Of a stretch of DNA of 29,002 nt, positions 19,864-28,940 are shown piece by piece; position 1 is the stretch's first letter; each line of letters opens with the position of its first letter. This stretch comes from Isoetes engelmannii (Eukaryota; Streptophyta; Lycopodiopsida; Isoetales; Isoetaceae). Below the pieces are notes generated by a model that saw nothing but the letters and a program-made list of their open reading frames with translations, did not search any database and was not told where the DNA came from. The stretch is taken from contig JAANSK020027799.1 of assembly GCA_011763485.2 (NCBI GenBank), forward strand, positions 1-29,002, written 5' to 3'. Made by a program: the position numbers and the translations under genes.

Positions 19864-19933
19864 GGCTTGATTCTGGAGGAAACCCTGCCGACCCCAAAGC
19901 GGGGTGGCTGGGTTGACCCTCTAGAATCAAGCC
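19864..19933. repeat. 70-bp foldback (near-perfect palindrome)
   Basis: The outer arms 'ggcttgattct' (19864-19874) and 'agaatcaagcc' (19923-19933) are exact complements. The inner arms 'aaccctgccgacccc' and 'ggggtggctgggtt' pair with one mismatch and one bulge around a 5-base loop (aaagc). The whole forms one long hairpin of about 32 bp. It is GC-richer than its surroundings. A transposon end, a structured RNA or a small-RNA precursor are all possible; it matches no family I recognise. Confidence 0.7.
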
Positions 19934-19936
19934 GGG

Positions 19937-20340
19937 ATGGTCAACAGAAAGGATTTTTAACCTGATGCAGAATCAAAGGTAAAAGAAGCAGAATCGATTG
20001 TAAAAATACTCAAAATGGAAGGTAAAACTGCCGCGATCACTCTGCGTTCTTCCACTTGAATTTGGTGTTAAGAAAATGCGACACGTGTCACAATCTGAAT
20101 CGCCGAGGGAAAGAACAGCAGGTAAAGATCCTTTCCGAACTCAAAATCAATACTCTGAAAAGGGAATCTGAAAATGTTGGCATGCAAGAAAGTACGAGAA
20201 CAAACCTACAGAACGAAAAACAGAGCCTAAGTAAGACTAGAAATAATAAGCAAAGCAAAACAAACAGAAGAAACATTCCAATTGAAGAACAGCAAAAGGA
20301 ACCCAAGATCGGAGACAGATCAGGCAAAACAGGGGCTTAA
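19937..20340. other. Intergenic stretch downstream of the actinoporin-like gene
   Basis: Purine-rich. A 94-codon plus-strand frame (20056-20340) is rich in Lys, Asn and Gln, with no domain and no Kozak context, so it is not called. A palindromic G-box core 'acacgtgt' lies at 20081-20088. Part of this stretch should be the 3' UTR of the minus-strand gene; no clear poly(A) signal was found. Confidence 0.45.
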
Positions 20341-20853
20341 TTAATAGCAATCCCATTTGAGGGCGATTTTCAAGGTAGGGGTGCCCCAGCTTTTCATGCA
20401 AGCTTGGATACGGTAGGCGATATCCTGGAAGGAACCAGCAGTCTGGACAACACGAGATTCATCCCCAACTTTCGCCCCATTATGGTACAGATCTGTGAAG
20501 AGGGCAGCGGAAGGGCAAGGCCTGGCGTCCACGATCCGCATATTCCAGGCATCTGGCATCCACATGAGCATTACGGCAGAATTTCTGGCCTCCAGGCTGT
20601 AGATCAGAAATCCGGAGCCATTCTGGGGCGCAAAAACCAGCGATTCTTGGTCTCCAATTTCGGCCAGATTTTCGCCTGTCTTCTCGCCTGATTCTGAATA
20701 CACTTCTCCGCAGCTCAGCGTTGTGCCTGATCTGTTCACAAGCGCTATGACTATGGCCGGCCGATCTCCTGCCGGGTATAGTCTTGGTATTTGAAGCCTC
20801 AGATTTGCACTCAGATCTTGCCTTCTTGCTGCCAATACAAACGCTGCTGCCAT
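20341..20853 (-). CDS. Actinoporin/bryoporin-like protein, 170 residues
   Basis: A single-exon frame of 170 codons. The chosen ATG (20851-20853) has an excellent plant context (gaaaATGGC). The frame is open upstream to 21009, but that extension would run across the probable TATA region and has no likeness to the family. After a 30-residue lead, the protein matches the actinoporin beta-sandwich in order: IALVNRSGTT (family 'vgixNxsGx.w'), EVYSESG, IGDQESLVFAPQNGSG, FLIYSLEARNSAVMLMW, MPDAWNM (family 'vPfDYN', here only partly kept), ALFTDLYHNG ('rmyeelYy'), GDES, then a final strand TLKIALKW. The length fits the family (about 175-180). Actinoporin-like proteins occur in mosses and other early land plants, where bryoporin has been linked to membrane activity and stress tolerance. 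The N-terminal amphipathic helix and the aromatic lipid-binding cluster of animal members are not clear here, so pore formation should not be assumed. It looks intact. The call rests on motif order by eye. Confidence 0.55.
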   Translation of the reverse strand: MAAAFVLAARRQDLSANLRLQIPRLYPAGDRPAIVIALVNRSGTTLSCGEVYSESGEKTGENLAEIGDQESLVFAPQNGSGFLIYSLEARNSAVMLMWMPDAWNMRIVDARPCPSAALFTDLYHNGAKVGDESRVVQTAGSFQDIAYRIQACMKSWGTPTLKIALKWDCY

Positions 20854-21014
20854 TTTCCAAGTGCAAATGTAAGACGAAACTAGTTGCTCTCTTCTCTTGC
20901 TCTTCAAAATAGGAATTTTGATAGCCTTGAATATTCTTTTCACCAAATGGGTACAGTTACAAGTTACAGTGTATTTTTGGCAATGTGTGAATGGCAATTT
21001 TTTGTCCATTTTTT

Positions 21015-21022
21015 CTATATAA
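21015..21022 (-). promoter_or_regulatory. Probable TATA box of the actinoporin-like gene
   Basis: Reads 'ttatatag' on the minus strand, about 165 bases before the start codon. It touches the proximal edge of the inverted repeat at 21021-21157, so the promoter sits at the base of a potential stem. Confidence 0.4.
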
Positions 21023-21157
21023 GAATGACATTTTTATTGGCATTCTTATGTGTCAACAGTGTCATCCGCACCCGCACTGTTTCCACATAAGAATGCCAAC
21101 AAAAATGCGGCTTCGGCATTGTTGACACATAGGAATACCAACAAAAATGTCATTCTT
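21021..21157. repeat. Inverted repeat at the promoter, 41-bp arms
   Basis: The left arm 21021-21061 (starting 'aagaatgacatttttattgg') and right arm 21117-21157 are reverse complements with about four mismatches in 41. The 55-base loop holds a third, partial copy 'cacataagaatgccaacaaa' in the same orientation as the right arm. It could be a small MITE or a foldback made by local inverted duplication. It lies just upstream of the putative TATA box of the minus-strand gene. Confidence 0.8.
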
Positions 21158-21165
21158 GAAACTTG

Positions 21166-21364
21166 AATGTCACGGTGGGTGCAATTCTGGTGTCTGATTA
21201 AGGAATCCAGGGATGCAGTAAAAATAGATCAGAATGCAAGGTAAAAGGCGGGAATGCAAGTAAAAGAGGAGACGCAGCTGAATGGCAACATTCAGGGATA
21301 GAAACTATGCCACATGGCAAGACGCGATAGGCTCCGTGGCCGGAATTGCACCCACATGACATTT
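21166..21364. mobile_element. MITE-like element, 199 bp with 25-bp TIRs
   Basis: The ends 'aatgtcacggtgggtgcaat' (from 21167) and, reading inward on the minus strand, 'aaatgtcatgtgggtgcaat' (from 21364) match over about 25 bases with three differences and one indel. The core is non-coding and repeats 'gaatgcaaggtaaaa'-type words. No clear target duplication was identified, so the superfamily is open. It lies directly behind the 21021-21157 inverted repeat, about 310-510 bases upstream of the actinoporin-like start codon. Confidence 0.55.
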
Positions 21365-21987
21365 ACGTCCGTAGATTTTAGATCCTCGGAAGTTGCCTTG
21401 TTTTTTATACCAATTGTTCGAAGACACATAGATCTAACTAATGGATGGGGGATTCATATGAACAAGATTCGATCGGCCAGATGAAAACTTGCTAACCCAG
21501 TGGTGAAAATGAAAATTTCAGCCCCATTGAAGAGCCTCACCTCTTGCGCCAGGCGCGTTGCAAGGAAGAAAAAAGCAGCAGCTGAAAATAGGCCCCGTTG
21601 CTTTTCGGCGCAGGGCCAACAAAAACACATGTGAGTGGCCCATAAGAATGCTAGATAAAACTTGCAGAATAAGAGCAGCAGGCAATGACTAGTCAAACAG
21701 GTAAAAGCGAGAAACATTGGCTTCGTACGGGATCACTGGCAAATAGCACAATTCGATAGAAAGTTGACCAAGGTTTACATTCAAGGAACCAATGTTTGCC
21801 ATGTAATACAATTAGTCAGCATAATTACAGGTACAAGAAATTTATCGGGGTGGCCAAGACCGTCGCGAACATTGCTCTTTATCGACTCACTTACAATGAC
21901 GGATTTGTGCAGGGTTGTATCTGTATGATGCCCATCTTGGTCTTGGTTCAAACTCACAAACTCATTGTAAGTTTGTTAGTTTCATAA
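21365..21987. other. Non-coding stretch
   Basis: No supported gene. The 87-codon minus-strand frame at 21454-21717 is Phe/Leu/Ala-rich, with no domain and no good start context. Confidence 0.45.
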
Positions 21988-22016
21988 AGAGAGGAATTGC
22001 TCAATTGATCAACTAT
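21988..22016 (+). repeat. 29-bp direct repeat, left copy
   Basis: 'agagaggaattgctcaattg' followed by 'atcaactata' recurs at 22854-22882 with about four differences, so the two copies bracket the GC-richer segment between them. Confidence 0.6.
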
Positions 22017-22139
22017 ATTTGTTTCCTCCTTACAGCCCTACATGTCAATCCCACACCGTAGCATCTAATTAGAATATACTCAAAGCATCTTTCTAAAAGA
22101 ATTATATATGTTAAGAGAAGTTTGTTAAAAGAGAATAGA

Positions 22140-22853
22140 ATAGAGTAACGTTTTTATCGTCCATGGAGGCCAATTGGCCTATGGGACCTATACAAAGAGA
22201 AACATGAAGCACATTACGGCCCGGTGAAAAAAACCCCGTCCCGAGGGTTTTGGGGGGAAAAACCGTAGCAGCAATGAGTTTGCTGGTATACAGGACACGG
22301 GGATGCCATCATAAGACAGAAGGACAAAGCCGATGCCTTTTGGCCATGACCTCTTGAAGATACGACCCAAGAGTTCCCACCGCATTGGTGCTCAGCAAAA
22401 GATGCAATGGCTGGTTTGGTGCCGTCAATTAGGGGTACCGTGCCCTAATCTGTTCATAGGAGGAGCATGTTTGCTGGGCATGGTGCTCGTCTTCGATGAC
22501 CCCTTGGCGGCAGCACTGGCAAGTCCTGCCTCACGTGCTTCCCTTGCCCATCGCCCTGTTTCAATATGGAGGTGATGACCCTCCTGTTCGAATGGACGTT
22601 ATCAGCCTACGCTTTTTCGTAGAAAGTGGGGTGTGCAGGTACTATTGGGGTCCCCGCATAAGTGTAGGATTCACCTTCTGTCTGTAGTGCGCAAGCTTGA
22701 CCTGCGCCAGGGCCTCGACGTCCCGGAGCTTGCTAAGAAAGCAGGCGTCCAGGTAGGTCTTCAACTCCTCGTGCTCCTTCTTTGTGCAGAATCGTACACA
22801 CTTGTGTGCCTGGACGTGCCACTGGGACAGCCATTGTGCCTATTTGTCCTTCC
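22140..22853. other. GC-richer unidentified segment
   Basis: Clearly richer in G and C than its AT-rich neighbours. It starts near a perfect 14-bp palindrome 'aggccaattggcct' (22167-22180) inside 'ccatgg...atgg'. At 22215-22260 homopolymer blocks (aaaaaaacccc, ggttttggggggaaaaa) resemble the gggttttccc-rich leaders seen near plant LTR ends. On the minus strand a frame near 22660-22850 reads WHVQAHKCVRFCTKKEHEEL, then KTYLDACFLSKLRDVEALAQ, which looks protein-like but is broken by stops and not recognised. Plus-strand frames of 63-83 codons show no domain. It is probably a decayed mobile element of unknown family. Confidence 0.35.
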
Positions 22854-22882
22854 AGAGAGGAATTCCTCAAGTGATCAATTAT
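22854..22882 (+). repeat. 29-bp direct repeat, right copy
   Basis: Partner of 21988-22016. It is too long and diverged for an ordinary target-site duplication, so an old local duplication or the remnant ends of an element are more likely. Confidence 0.6.
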
Positions 22883-23004
22883 AATAATTTAATACGTAAT
22901 AATGCTAGAAAATTACAAAAATGATTTAATAATTTTACAAAACATGTAAAGCAAAGATATAAAACAAAGACATAAGACATGAATATTGATCTGCTTATGG
23001 AAGG

Positions 23005-23081
23005 AGATTTGTGCTTCCACTAAGGGAACCTTGAAATGGAGAAAGATTTGTGCTTCCACTAAGGGAATCTAGAAATGGAGA
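23005..23081 (+). repeat. 39-bp tandem duplication
   Basis: 'agatttgtgcttccactaag' plus 'ggaa.ct.gaaatgga' occurs at 23005-23043 and 23044-23081 with about three differences. Confidence 0.8.
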
Positions 23082-23249
23082 ACCTAGTTGCAATATAAGA
23101 TTTCCCCTATATCAGCAAGCATACATCCATCTATTTCAATGCTATGGAGCTATAATTACCGAAAATATGAGAGAACAATTGTCGTCACCGTCGCAAAAGT
23201 CAAAGAAGTGATTAGCTACATGGTTTTACCAAATAAATAACATTTCATA

Positions 23250-23480
23250 TTTTTTTTTTTTTGAAGGACGAGTGTCTATATATTCAAGAATAAAATCAAA
23301 ATACATCAAGCATGTACTGTACTATGGGACTAGAAACCTAGAGGAAGAAATGATCCCCCCTAAGCAGGACCACCCAGATACAAGTACTAGATCACCTTCC
23401 CTATACAAGTACAATGTTTTGTTGATGTTTATTTGGAATCCTCCAAAAGCCACAAAGTTCACGTTTATTAAAGTGATGAT
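23250..23480 (-). mobile_element. LINE-like 3' end with poly(A), minus strand
   Basis: On the minus strand the sequence runs through '...tcttgaatatatagacactc' into 'gtccttc' and then 13 As (plus-strand Ts at 23250-23262). A 3' UTR ending in '..ttgaatatat.....cttc' plus poly(A) is typical of plant L1-like LINEs. No coding part of a LINE was recognised to the right (up to about 23620), so it would be a strongly 5'-truncated copy. It shares no sequence with the LINE at 18-19 kb, so it belongs to a different family. Confidence 0.45.
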
Positions 23481-24300
23481 GTTTTACTCGCAGTACAACA
23501 TTAATATCACTTATCTATCTTTGGACCTGTTTATTTATTTTGTTGCTGCAAATCGCGTGTTTCACCATCTTTGGACCACATGCAAAGATGTTTCAAGAAC
23601 TCTTAAACATCTTAGCTGATAGCTAATGACCAGGAGACTTCCCCCATCCAGACTTCACATCCTCTCTTCTCCATGTGACGTAAATGTGAACATTCGAGTT
23701 TAAGAACTAATGTTATAAATAATACAACTAAGCATTAAAATAACCAAGCATTAGTGTATGAATGGAAAATTTTTTACCTAGCTACACCCCCCCATTGGTT
23801 TAGCATCAATGGACTTGGTTTTCTAGTAAACCTCATATTCAATTTGTATTGTCCAAAACAGCTTCACCCAATAAATCCTTCAAGTTATCCCCGATCGTCA
23901 CAATATACATTCCACACATTTAAAACTAGTGGCTCCTAATATCCCATACCATACTGTCGACAATCTATCGAAAAAATGCCACTTGCTTATTTGCTTGTAG
24001 CTTTAAAAATCCATGCACTATTGTCATTTATCTATGGTTTCCCATTGCTTGGCACTAGCTTCCTGCATGATGTTGTTCTGCAAGATTCAGATTTAGAGAC
24101 TTTAGTCATTGAATTAATCTAAAGCTCGTTCAAAGCTTCCTTCAAATCCAAATTTGGTCCCAGACTTATATTTGCATCAAAGGTTCTATGGAGAGGGCAT
24201 AAAAGCAGCGAAGGATGCTTTTTCCCTAATCAAAAAGTACACAACGTGGAAGGACAATATAGAACAGTAAGCAACATGAAGCACAATAGAAAAGGTAAAA
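23481..24300. other. Non-coding stretch
   Basis: AT-rich with no supported gene. The 115-codon plus-strand frame 23272-23619 runs antisense to the LINE-like 3' end and has no domain. Confidence 0.45.
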
Positions 24301-24307
24301 TTTAGCA

Positions 24308-24456
24308 CTTTGTGAATATTCTGCAAGCAGCTTTTGTGGCCATAAGGCAATGATGCAGGTCCTCCATATGTACCAAGTGTTTCAATGCACACACTACATG
24401 TTGGCAATTGATCACAATCAGGTGGAATATACACAGATCTTTTTTCCATCTGATAA
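24308..24456 (-). pseudogene. Degenerate RING-finger exon
   Basis: After an acceptor-like 'catgtctgcag' on the minus strand, the frame reads MEKRSVYIPPDCDQLPTCSV, then CIETLGTYGGPASLPYGHKS and CLQNI. This fits the first half of a RING domain: C-x2-C (CSVC), a 12-residue loop, then LPcGH. The third metal ligand is Tyr instead of Cys (PYGH), the C-x2-C after the His is CLQN, and the last C-P-x-C pair is missing. The exon therefore cannot make a normal RING. The frame continues open past 24308 into sequence that looks intronic. It is probably a decayed E3-ligase-type gene or an exon carried by a mobile element. Confidence 0.4.
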
Positions 24457-24806
24457 CTGCAGACATGTGTTGCACCACAAAACTTCATTGCAAGTACAAA
24501 ACATGATATATTATGTTGCAACTGAAAATGCATAAGTATCTTCAAAAGGCAAATGAAAAACAACAAATAACGTCACATAAAGCAAAATATGCACTGTAGT
24601 AATATCCTAATAAAGTAAAGCTTTATCAATTGTAGCCAGAAGCTTTACCAGTACAAAATTCTCAGGTTATGGACTCGTGATATATGCACGCAAACACCGC
24701 ATATATAGGCTTTTCATTCATAACAACATCAGACATTGGGCTTATCTTGTGGATAGAGAGTGGGGTAGCCGACCATAGGAACAACATTACACTACCCCAT
24801 ATAAAA

Positions 24807-24824
24807 GGGGGGGGGGGGGGGGGG
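24807..24824 (+). repeat. Run of 18 G
   Basis: An uninterrupted G18 homopolymer after 'catataaaa'. It could form a G-quadruplex. Its exact length is likely to be unreliable, because long G runs slip in sequencing and assembly. Confidence 0.9.
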
Positions 24825-27652
24825 TAAGAAATGGTGAAACCAACTTCATGGGGCGAGGCAAGGGTGAGAAAAATGGCGACAATTTCTCATCGGGATAAAA
24901 AAATCTCTCCCTTTTGGGTTTTCGGGGAAAACCCTAATAAGAAACGATCGCCAACGTTCTCGAGGGAATGTCTGTAGTGCCCCTACGTGACTGCGGACTG
25001 CAAGATGTTCATGTCGGGAGCCACAAGTCGTGATAACTTGCTAAGGACCTACACATGAAAAAATGAAGGCACAAAAAAAAAAAAAAACCGTTAGTATTCT
25101 CCACTATAACTTTGTTGTCGTTGACCTCGTTGCGATGAAAAACCTTAAAGTGTTAACAACAAAGCATGAACATAAAAAACTTAGAAAAAGAACTTGAACC
25201 TCCAGAGGAGCTGTTCATGCGTGCCATGTATCATTAGAATCAATAGCGGTCATGTGTGGTGTGTGTCTGAGAATGTGTCATCTAATCGTCATAGGTCCCA
25301 AAAGGGATGTTGCCAGAAAGGGTATGACATTAAACTACTAAATTAAAATTAAAAAATTAAATATGGAGGGGCTAGTCATATGTGCCACGCGAAGAAAACT
25401 TTACATAAATTGAAAAACTCGAAAATGAACTCCTCAACGAAAACAAACAACTTAGGGTCGGTGGGTGGGTGGGAGACTCCAATGCAACTACACTACTGTG
25501 AGAAGAACACCGAATAGGGAAACCTGGCTATGACTCACTATATATATCTCCCGCACTCCCCTAAGAATGACGATCCAACAGGTTGGATCGATCGCATTTT
25601 TGGGATACGGATTCAAGATATATGCACACAAACACCGCCGAAAAGAAGAGGACTCTCTTCTCAAAAACCCCAGGTGGCGAGATAAATGAAGGTGTTGATA
25701 TACCTTGGGTCGCACATATCGCACCATCGCAAGTGATGAGACAACGCTGCAAACAATAAGCAAAGAAAGAGAGCTAAGGCAAGGTCGAGTTTGTGGAGAA
25801 GGGCAAGGTCAGAAATGACAGCTAGGACAACAAGGATACGAAGGTAAGATCGCAAATGAGGATTTGGTCGAGATCGAGGTCGAGGTTAGATTGATGAGAG
25901 AAACGAGAGTTAAGCCAATGAGGACAACTCAAAATTGTGGAGCGAACTACAATTAATAACATGCACAATGATGTGGACCAAACCGCCCAAACCCACTAAC
26001 AAAGACTCTACTAAAAAAGCCCATAAAATGTGTAAATGACTATATCATCTGAGTCGACCAACTAACTGCAGAACCTGTAAAGAAGGGGTTTGGACTTAAA
26101 ACAACAATTGGCGGGGTTTGCAACCAGCATGCGTCCAAGAATCCAAGCATGGATGTGGAAAATAAGGAACCTAGGAAAAAATAATGAAAACTTAGCCAAA
26201 AGAAAATGCAAAGCCCAAATCTAAACATTGACAACGCGACACTTGCCAAAAAGTATCTTAATCCCGGAAACTCCCACAACAATTGCTATCATGCCAAAAG
26301 AACTTAAATCATCTAAGTACTATCCTATCTCATACCCCGTTGAATAAACTCACCCAACAAAAAAGCTTAACCTAGAATATGCTAACAGAACACAAGGCGT
26401 AGTCAAGCCAAAATAGAATTCCATTGTGCGCCAAGTCCGATGTCGGTGTTGGGTTCAAGGCAAGTTAGATGGGCAGGTTCTAGAAATAACAATAGGGAGG
26501 GTCAATTCATTTGATGTGGCGACAAATGATGTGTAGGCCGAAAAGTTAAAGATTGGAAATCTCAATGGGGTCTGGGTCGAGGTCCAAATAAATGGGGTCG
26601 CGATTGCCTCAAGGTTCCAGAAGCCGAAAAAGGTAGCGATGGAAAAATCCCGATGCAGTGTGAGGCGAGGTCCAAGGAAACAGGACCATGTTCGTGGTCA
26701 TGATACAAATGCTTTTATTGAGAATTCATACTAGCGCACGCCCCCGAGAGACGATGCCAAAAGTCCTGTTAAAACAATCAAGAGCATGATACCCCTGAAG
26801 ATACATCATAAACTGGTTATAAAATAAGACAGACGTAAGTATCCCTATAGAAGAATGATATACGACAAGGTCAATAGAGACCCAAAGATAGTCAAACCTT
26901 ACGAACTCAAGAAAGCACCCTCTAGTTGGTGAAGATCGGGCGGAATGTAGGGTCAAGAGAAATGCCATGAGCGATGAAGATCTAGCCATTTGTACAGCAT
27001 ATGAGACAAACAAGGCCACCACCACCATCGACCATGTCGTTGAAGAAGCTAGACCACAAACCTGCACATACCTCCGTATAAAATAATTTTAAAAAACTAA
27101 CCTAAAAGATACCTAAACTGTGATAACCAAGATACTTGGAGCATGTTCCCAATAACAACGTAGCTAAGCCTTGAACTAAAATACACTAAAAGACTCCCCA
27201 AAGTGACAAAGAATGATATATGACTACAAAGCAAAGACTCCACAAGTCGATTCCCTAGGGACCAATAAATTGTTTGCAAAGGAAAAAATAACGAATTTGG
27301 GAAAAGGGAGGCTTGTATTTTGGAGGAAGTCAAAACCAAGGATAAAAGACTTCTATTCGTTAAAACGATGTACCATTGCAAAATGGAAATGGGAAACACC
27401 AGACCATGAACAGGCATATGATTCCCCCTTTAGTATAAAGTGCAAAAATGCGACCTTGCCCCTAGACAAATTTCACAAGCATGGAGGAGACAATAATAGA
27501 TCTAGATATAGCAAAAACATAAGGTACCATAACATATCCCCTAGGAGACCATAAGATATGCAAGAAGAAAAATGCCTCTAGGAAGCCCCAAGTATGCTTT
27601 CTTTCTTTATATATAGAAATGGTTTAGATATTTTGTATATGACAACTTGGTA
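24825..27652. other. Long non-coding stretch, nothing recognised
   Basis: About 2.8 kb, A/G-rich on the plus strand, with frequent stops. Open frames of 80-113 codons occur on both strands (for example 26726-27067 minus and 27213-27554 plus), but none has a recognisable motif, good start context or splice support. It contains a run of 15 A at 25073-25087. The motif 'atatatgcacacaaacaccgc' at about 25617 resembles 'atatatgcacgcaaacaccgc' at about 24679, which hints at pieces of a shared repeat. A decayed non-coding part of a large transposon is the most likely content. Confidence 0.4.
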
Positions 27653-27820
27653 ACGTAAAGGATTTTTGGCTCGCGTTCTGCTCCCTTCTCCAATCCTCTT
27701 ATGACACGTGGCAGACATTCTAACCTAGGATGTTGACTAAAGTCGTCACTAGGAGTTCACACTGATTCTTGCCATTAAAAAAAGCTAGTAAAAATTTCAA
27801 AATGAATAGTAAAATTTTTA

Positions 27821-27864
27821 GAATGGAGAGTAAACTTTTACAGAATGGAGAGTAAACTTTTACA
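27821..27864 (+). repeat. 22-bp perfect tandem duplication
   Basis: 'gaatggagagtaaactttta' plus 'ca' occurs twice exactly, followed by a degenerate third unit (gaatggttagtaaaaa). Further 'agtaaaa' words extend from 27785 to 27930. Confidence 0.85.
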
Positions 27865-28184
27865 GAATGGTTAGTAAAAAAGATAGAAAGGCTAGTAGAA
27901 ATGCAGTAACAGACAGTAAAAATCAGTAAAATTGCAGATTGAGAGTTCAAAAACTCGGTTACATTGAGATAGCCAAAAATATTGCTATCAGAACTGCCAA
28001 AAAAACTCTGTTGCATTGACATAGCCAAAATTGCTACCAAAATCTATTCCAAACCCAAACTGCAAAAACTAGCACCGCGATGAAGGAACTGATCATTGCA
28101 CCAGATGCACCAGAGTATCACAAAAACATTTGATTCCCAAACATCCTTCTGCCCAGGTAACTGTCCATTTTAGTTAAGACTTAC

Positions 28185-28271
28185 AGGGCCAAGGCCGATT
28201 CTAACAAGGGGCTTATCTGCTGCCATCGCCATGCTAGACTCCATCATAATCGGAGTTCCCAGATCTTAAAG
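28185..28271 (-). other. Gene-like exon: acceptor, start codon, short coding part, donor
   Basis: On the minus strand a strong acceptor (ttttctgtgcacag) leads to 24 bases of leader and then an ATG at 28247. It is followed by 21 codons, MMESSMAMAADKPLVRIGLG and P, and a consensus donor (CCT/gtaagt) at 28184. This is the layout of a second exon that carries the translation start of a plant gene with a leader intron. The peptide is too short to identify. The next exon was not found downstream (below 28184). It may be a captured gene start inside the inverted-repeat segment, or the start of a real gene whose other exons I could not see. Confidence 0.4.
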
Positions 28272-28499
28272 CTGTGCACAGAAAATAGAACATAACGGAT
28301 CTTCTCGTGAAATCAAAAGAGCCATCCACAGAACATAGAACAAGCCAGGTCTTCTCAGGAAATTAAAAGGACACATCATTGCCCTTCTAAACACTCGCTG
28401 GAAGCCGCATCCAACCGCCATACCTCAATCTTATCTTTCTCAAAGATCTGCCACCGTTTAGATAGGGAAAAAGAAACACAGAAAAATCAAGAACCCTAC

Positions 28500-28830
28500 A
28501 AATCAAGTCGTTGTGCTCCAGAACTCTGAAAATCAAGGCGCTGCTCCTAAAAAATAAGGCGCCGCTCCTAAAAACTAAGATGCTAGGTGCTGAAGTGACA
28601 TGCAGAGCCTAAGCACTCAAGAAATACTCAGAAGGAAGCCGCCGCCATCAAGAACACTTAGAAGGAAGTCGCCGCCATCAAGAACATCAGATTCAAGCCG
28701 CTGCTCCAGAAGTTGAGAAATCAAGCAAGAAACAAGGCGCTCCAAACAAAAAGCAAGGCGCTGCTGCTAAAAACTATCCCTGAATGCGATGAAGTAACAT
28801 GCAGAGCCTAAAAGCTCATGAAATCTGCGG
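28500..28830. repeat. Degenerate repeat region with 'aaggcgctgctcc' words
   Basis: Words such as 'aaatcaaggcgctgctcc', 'ataaggcgccgctcc' and 'caaggcgctgctgct' recur irregularly. 'gaaggaag.cgccgccatca' is tandemly repeated with a 30-bp period at 28631-28690. 'acatgcagagccta' occurs at about 28599 and 28798. This suggests repeated local duplication. On the minus strand it lies upstream of the exon at 28185-28271, where a leader or promoter would be. Confidence 0.6.
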
Positions 28831-28940
28831 GCGCTGTAGGGATCGCCATCGCTGAAAGCTCCAAGAAGAAAGAGGAAAAAAAAATGGCTGACGTGGCAGA
28901 ACGCGGCCAAAAATCCTTTACGTATAAGAAAGAAAGAAAC

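Larger units (their letters stand above)
27653..28923. mobile_element. 1.27-kb segment bounded by 29-bp inverted repeats
   Basis: The left end reads 'acgtaaaggatttttggc' then 'tcgcgttctgc' (27653-27681). The right end, on the minus strand, reads 'acgtaaaggatttttggc' then 'cgcgttctgc' from 28923. They match over 29 bases apart from one indel. The target duplication is unclear; a TA at either side is possible, but the edges do not align perfectly. No transposase is present. The interior has a 22-bp tandem repeat, a gene-like first coding exon on the minus strand and GC-richer repeated words. It looks like a non-autonomous DNA transposon that may have picked up host gene sequence; the superfamily is unknown. 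Confidence 0.5.

Noticed and set aside
20056-20340. 94-codon plus-strand frame
   Set aside because: It is Lys/Asn/Gln-rich with no domain, and lies in the expected 3' UTR of the opposite-strand gene. A chance open frame is likely.
20854-21009. A longer start for the actinoporin-like gene at 21009
   Set aside because: The extra 52 residues lie between the TATA-like box and the good Kozak ATG, have no family likeness, and overlap the expected 5' leader.
27213-27554. 113-codon plus-strand frame and an overlapping 106-codon minus-strand frame
   Set aside because: Neither has a recognisable motif or start context. The purine-rich composition lowers stop frequency and explains the lengths.
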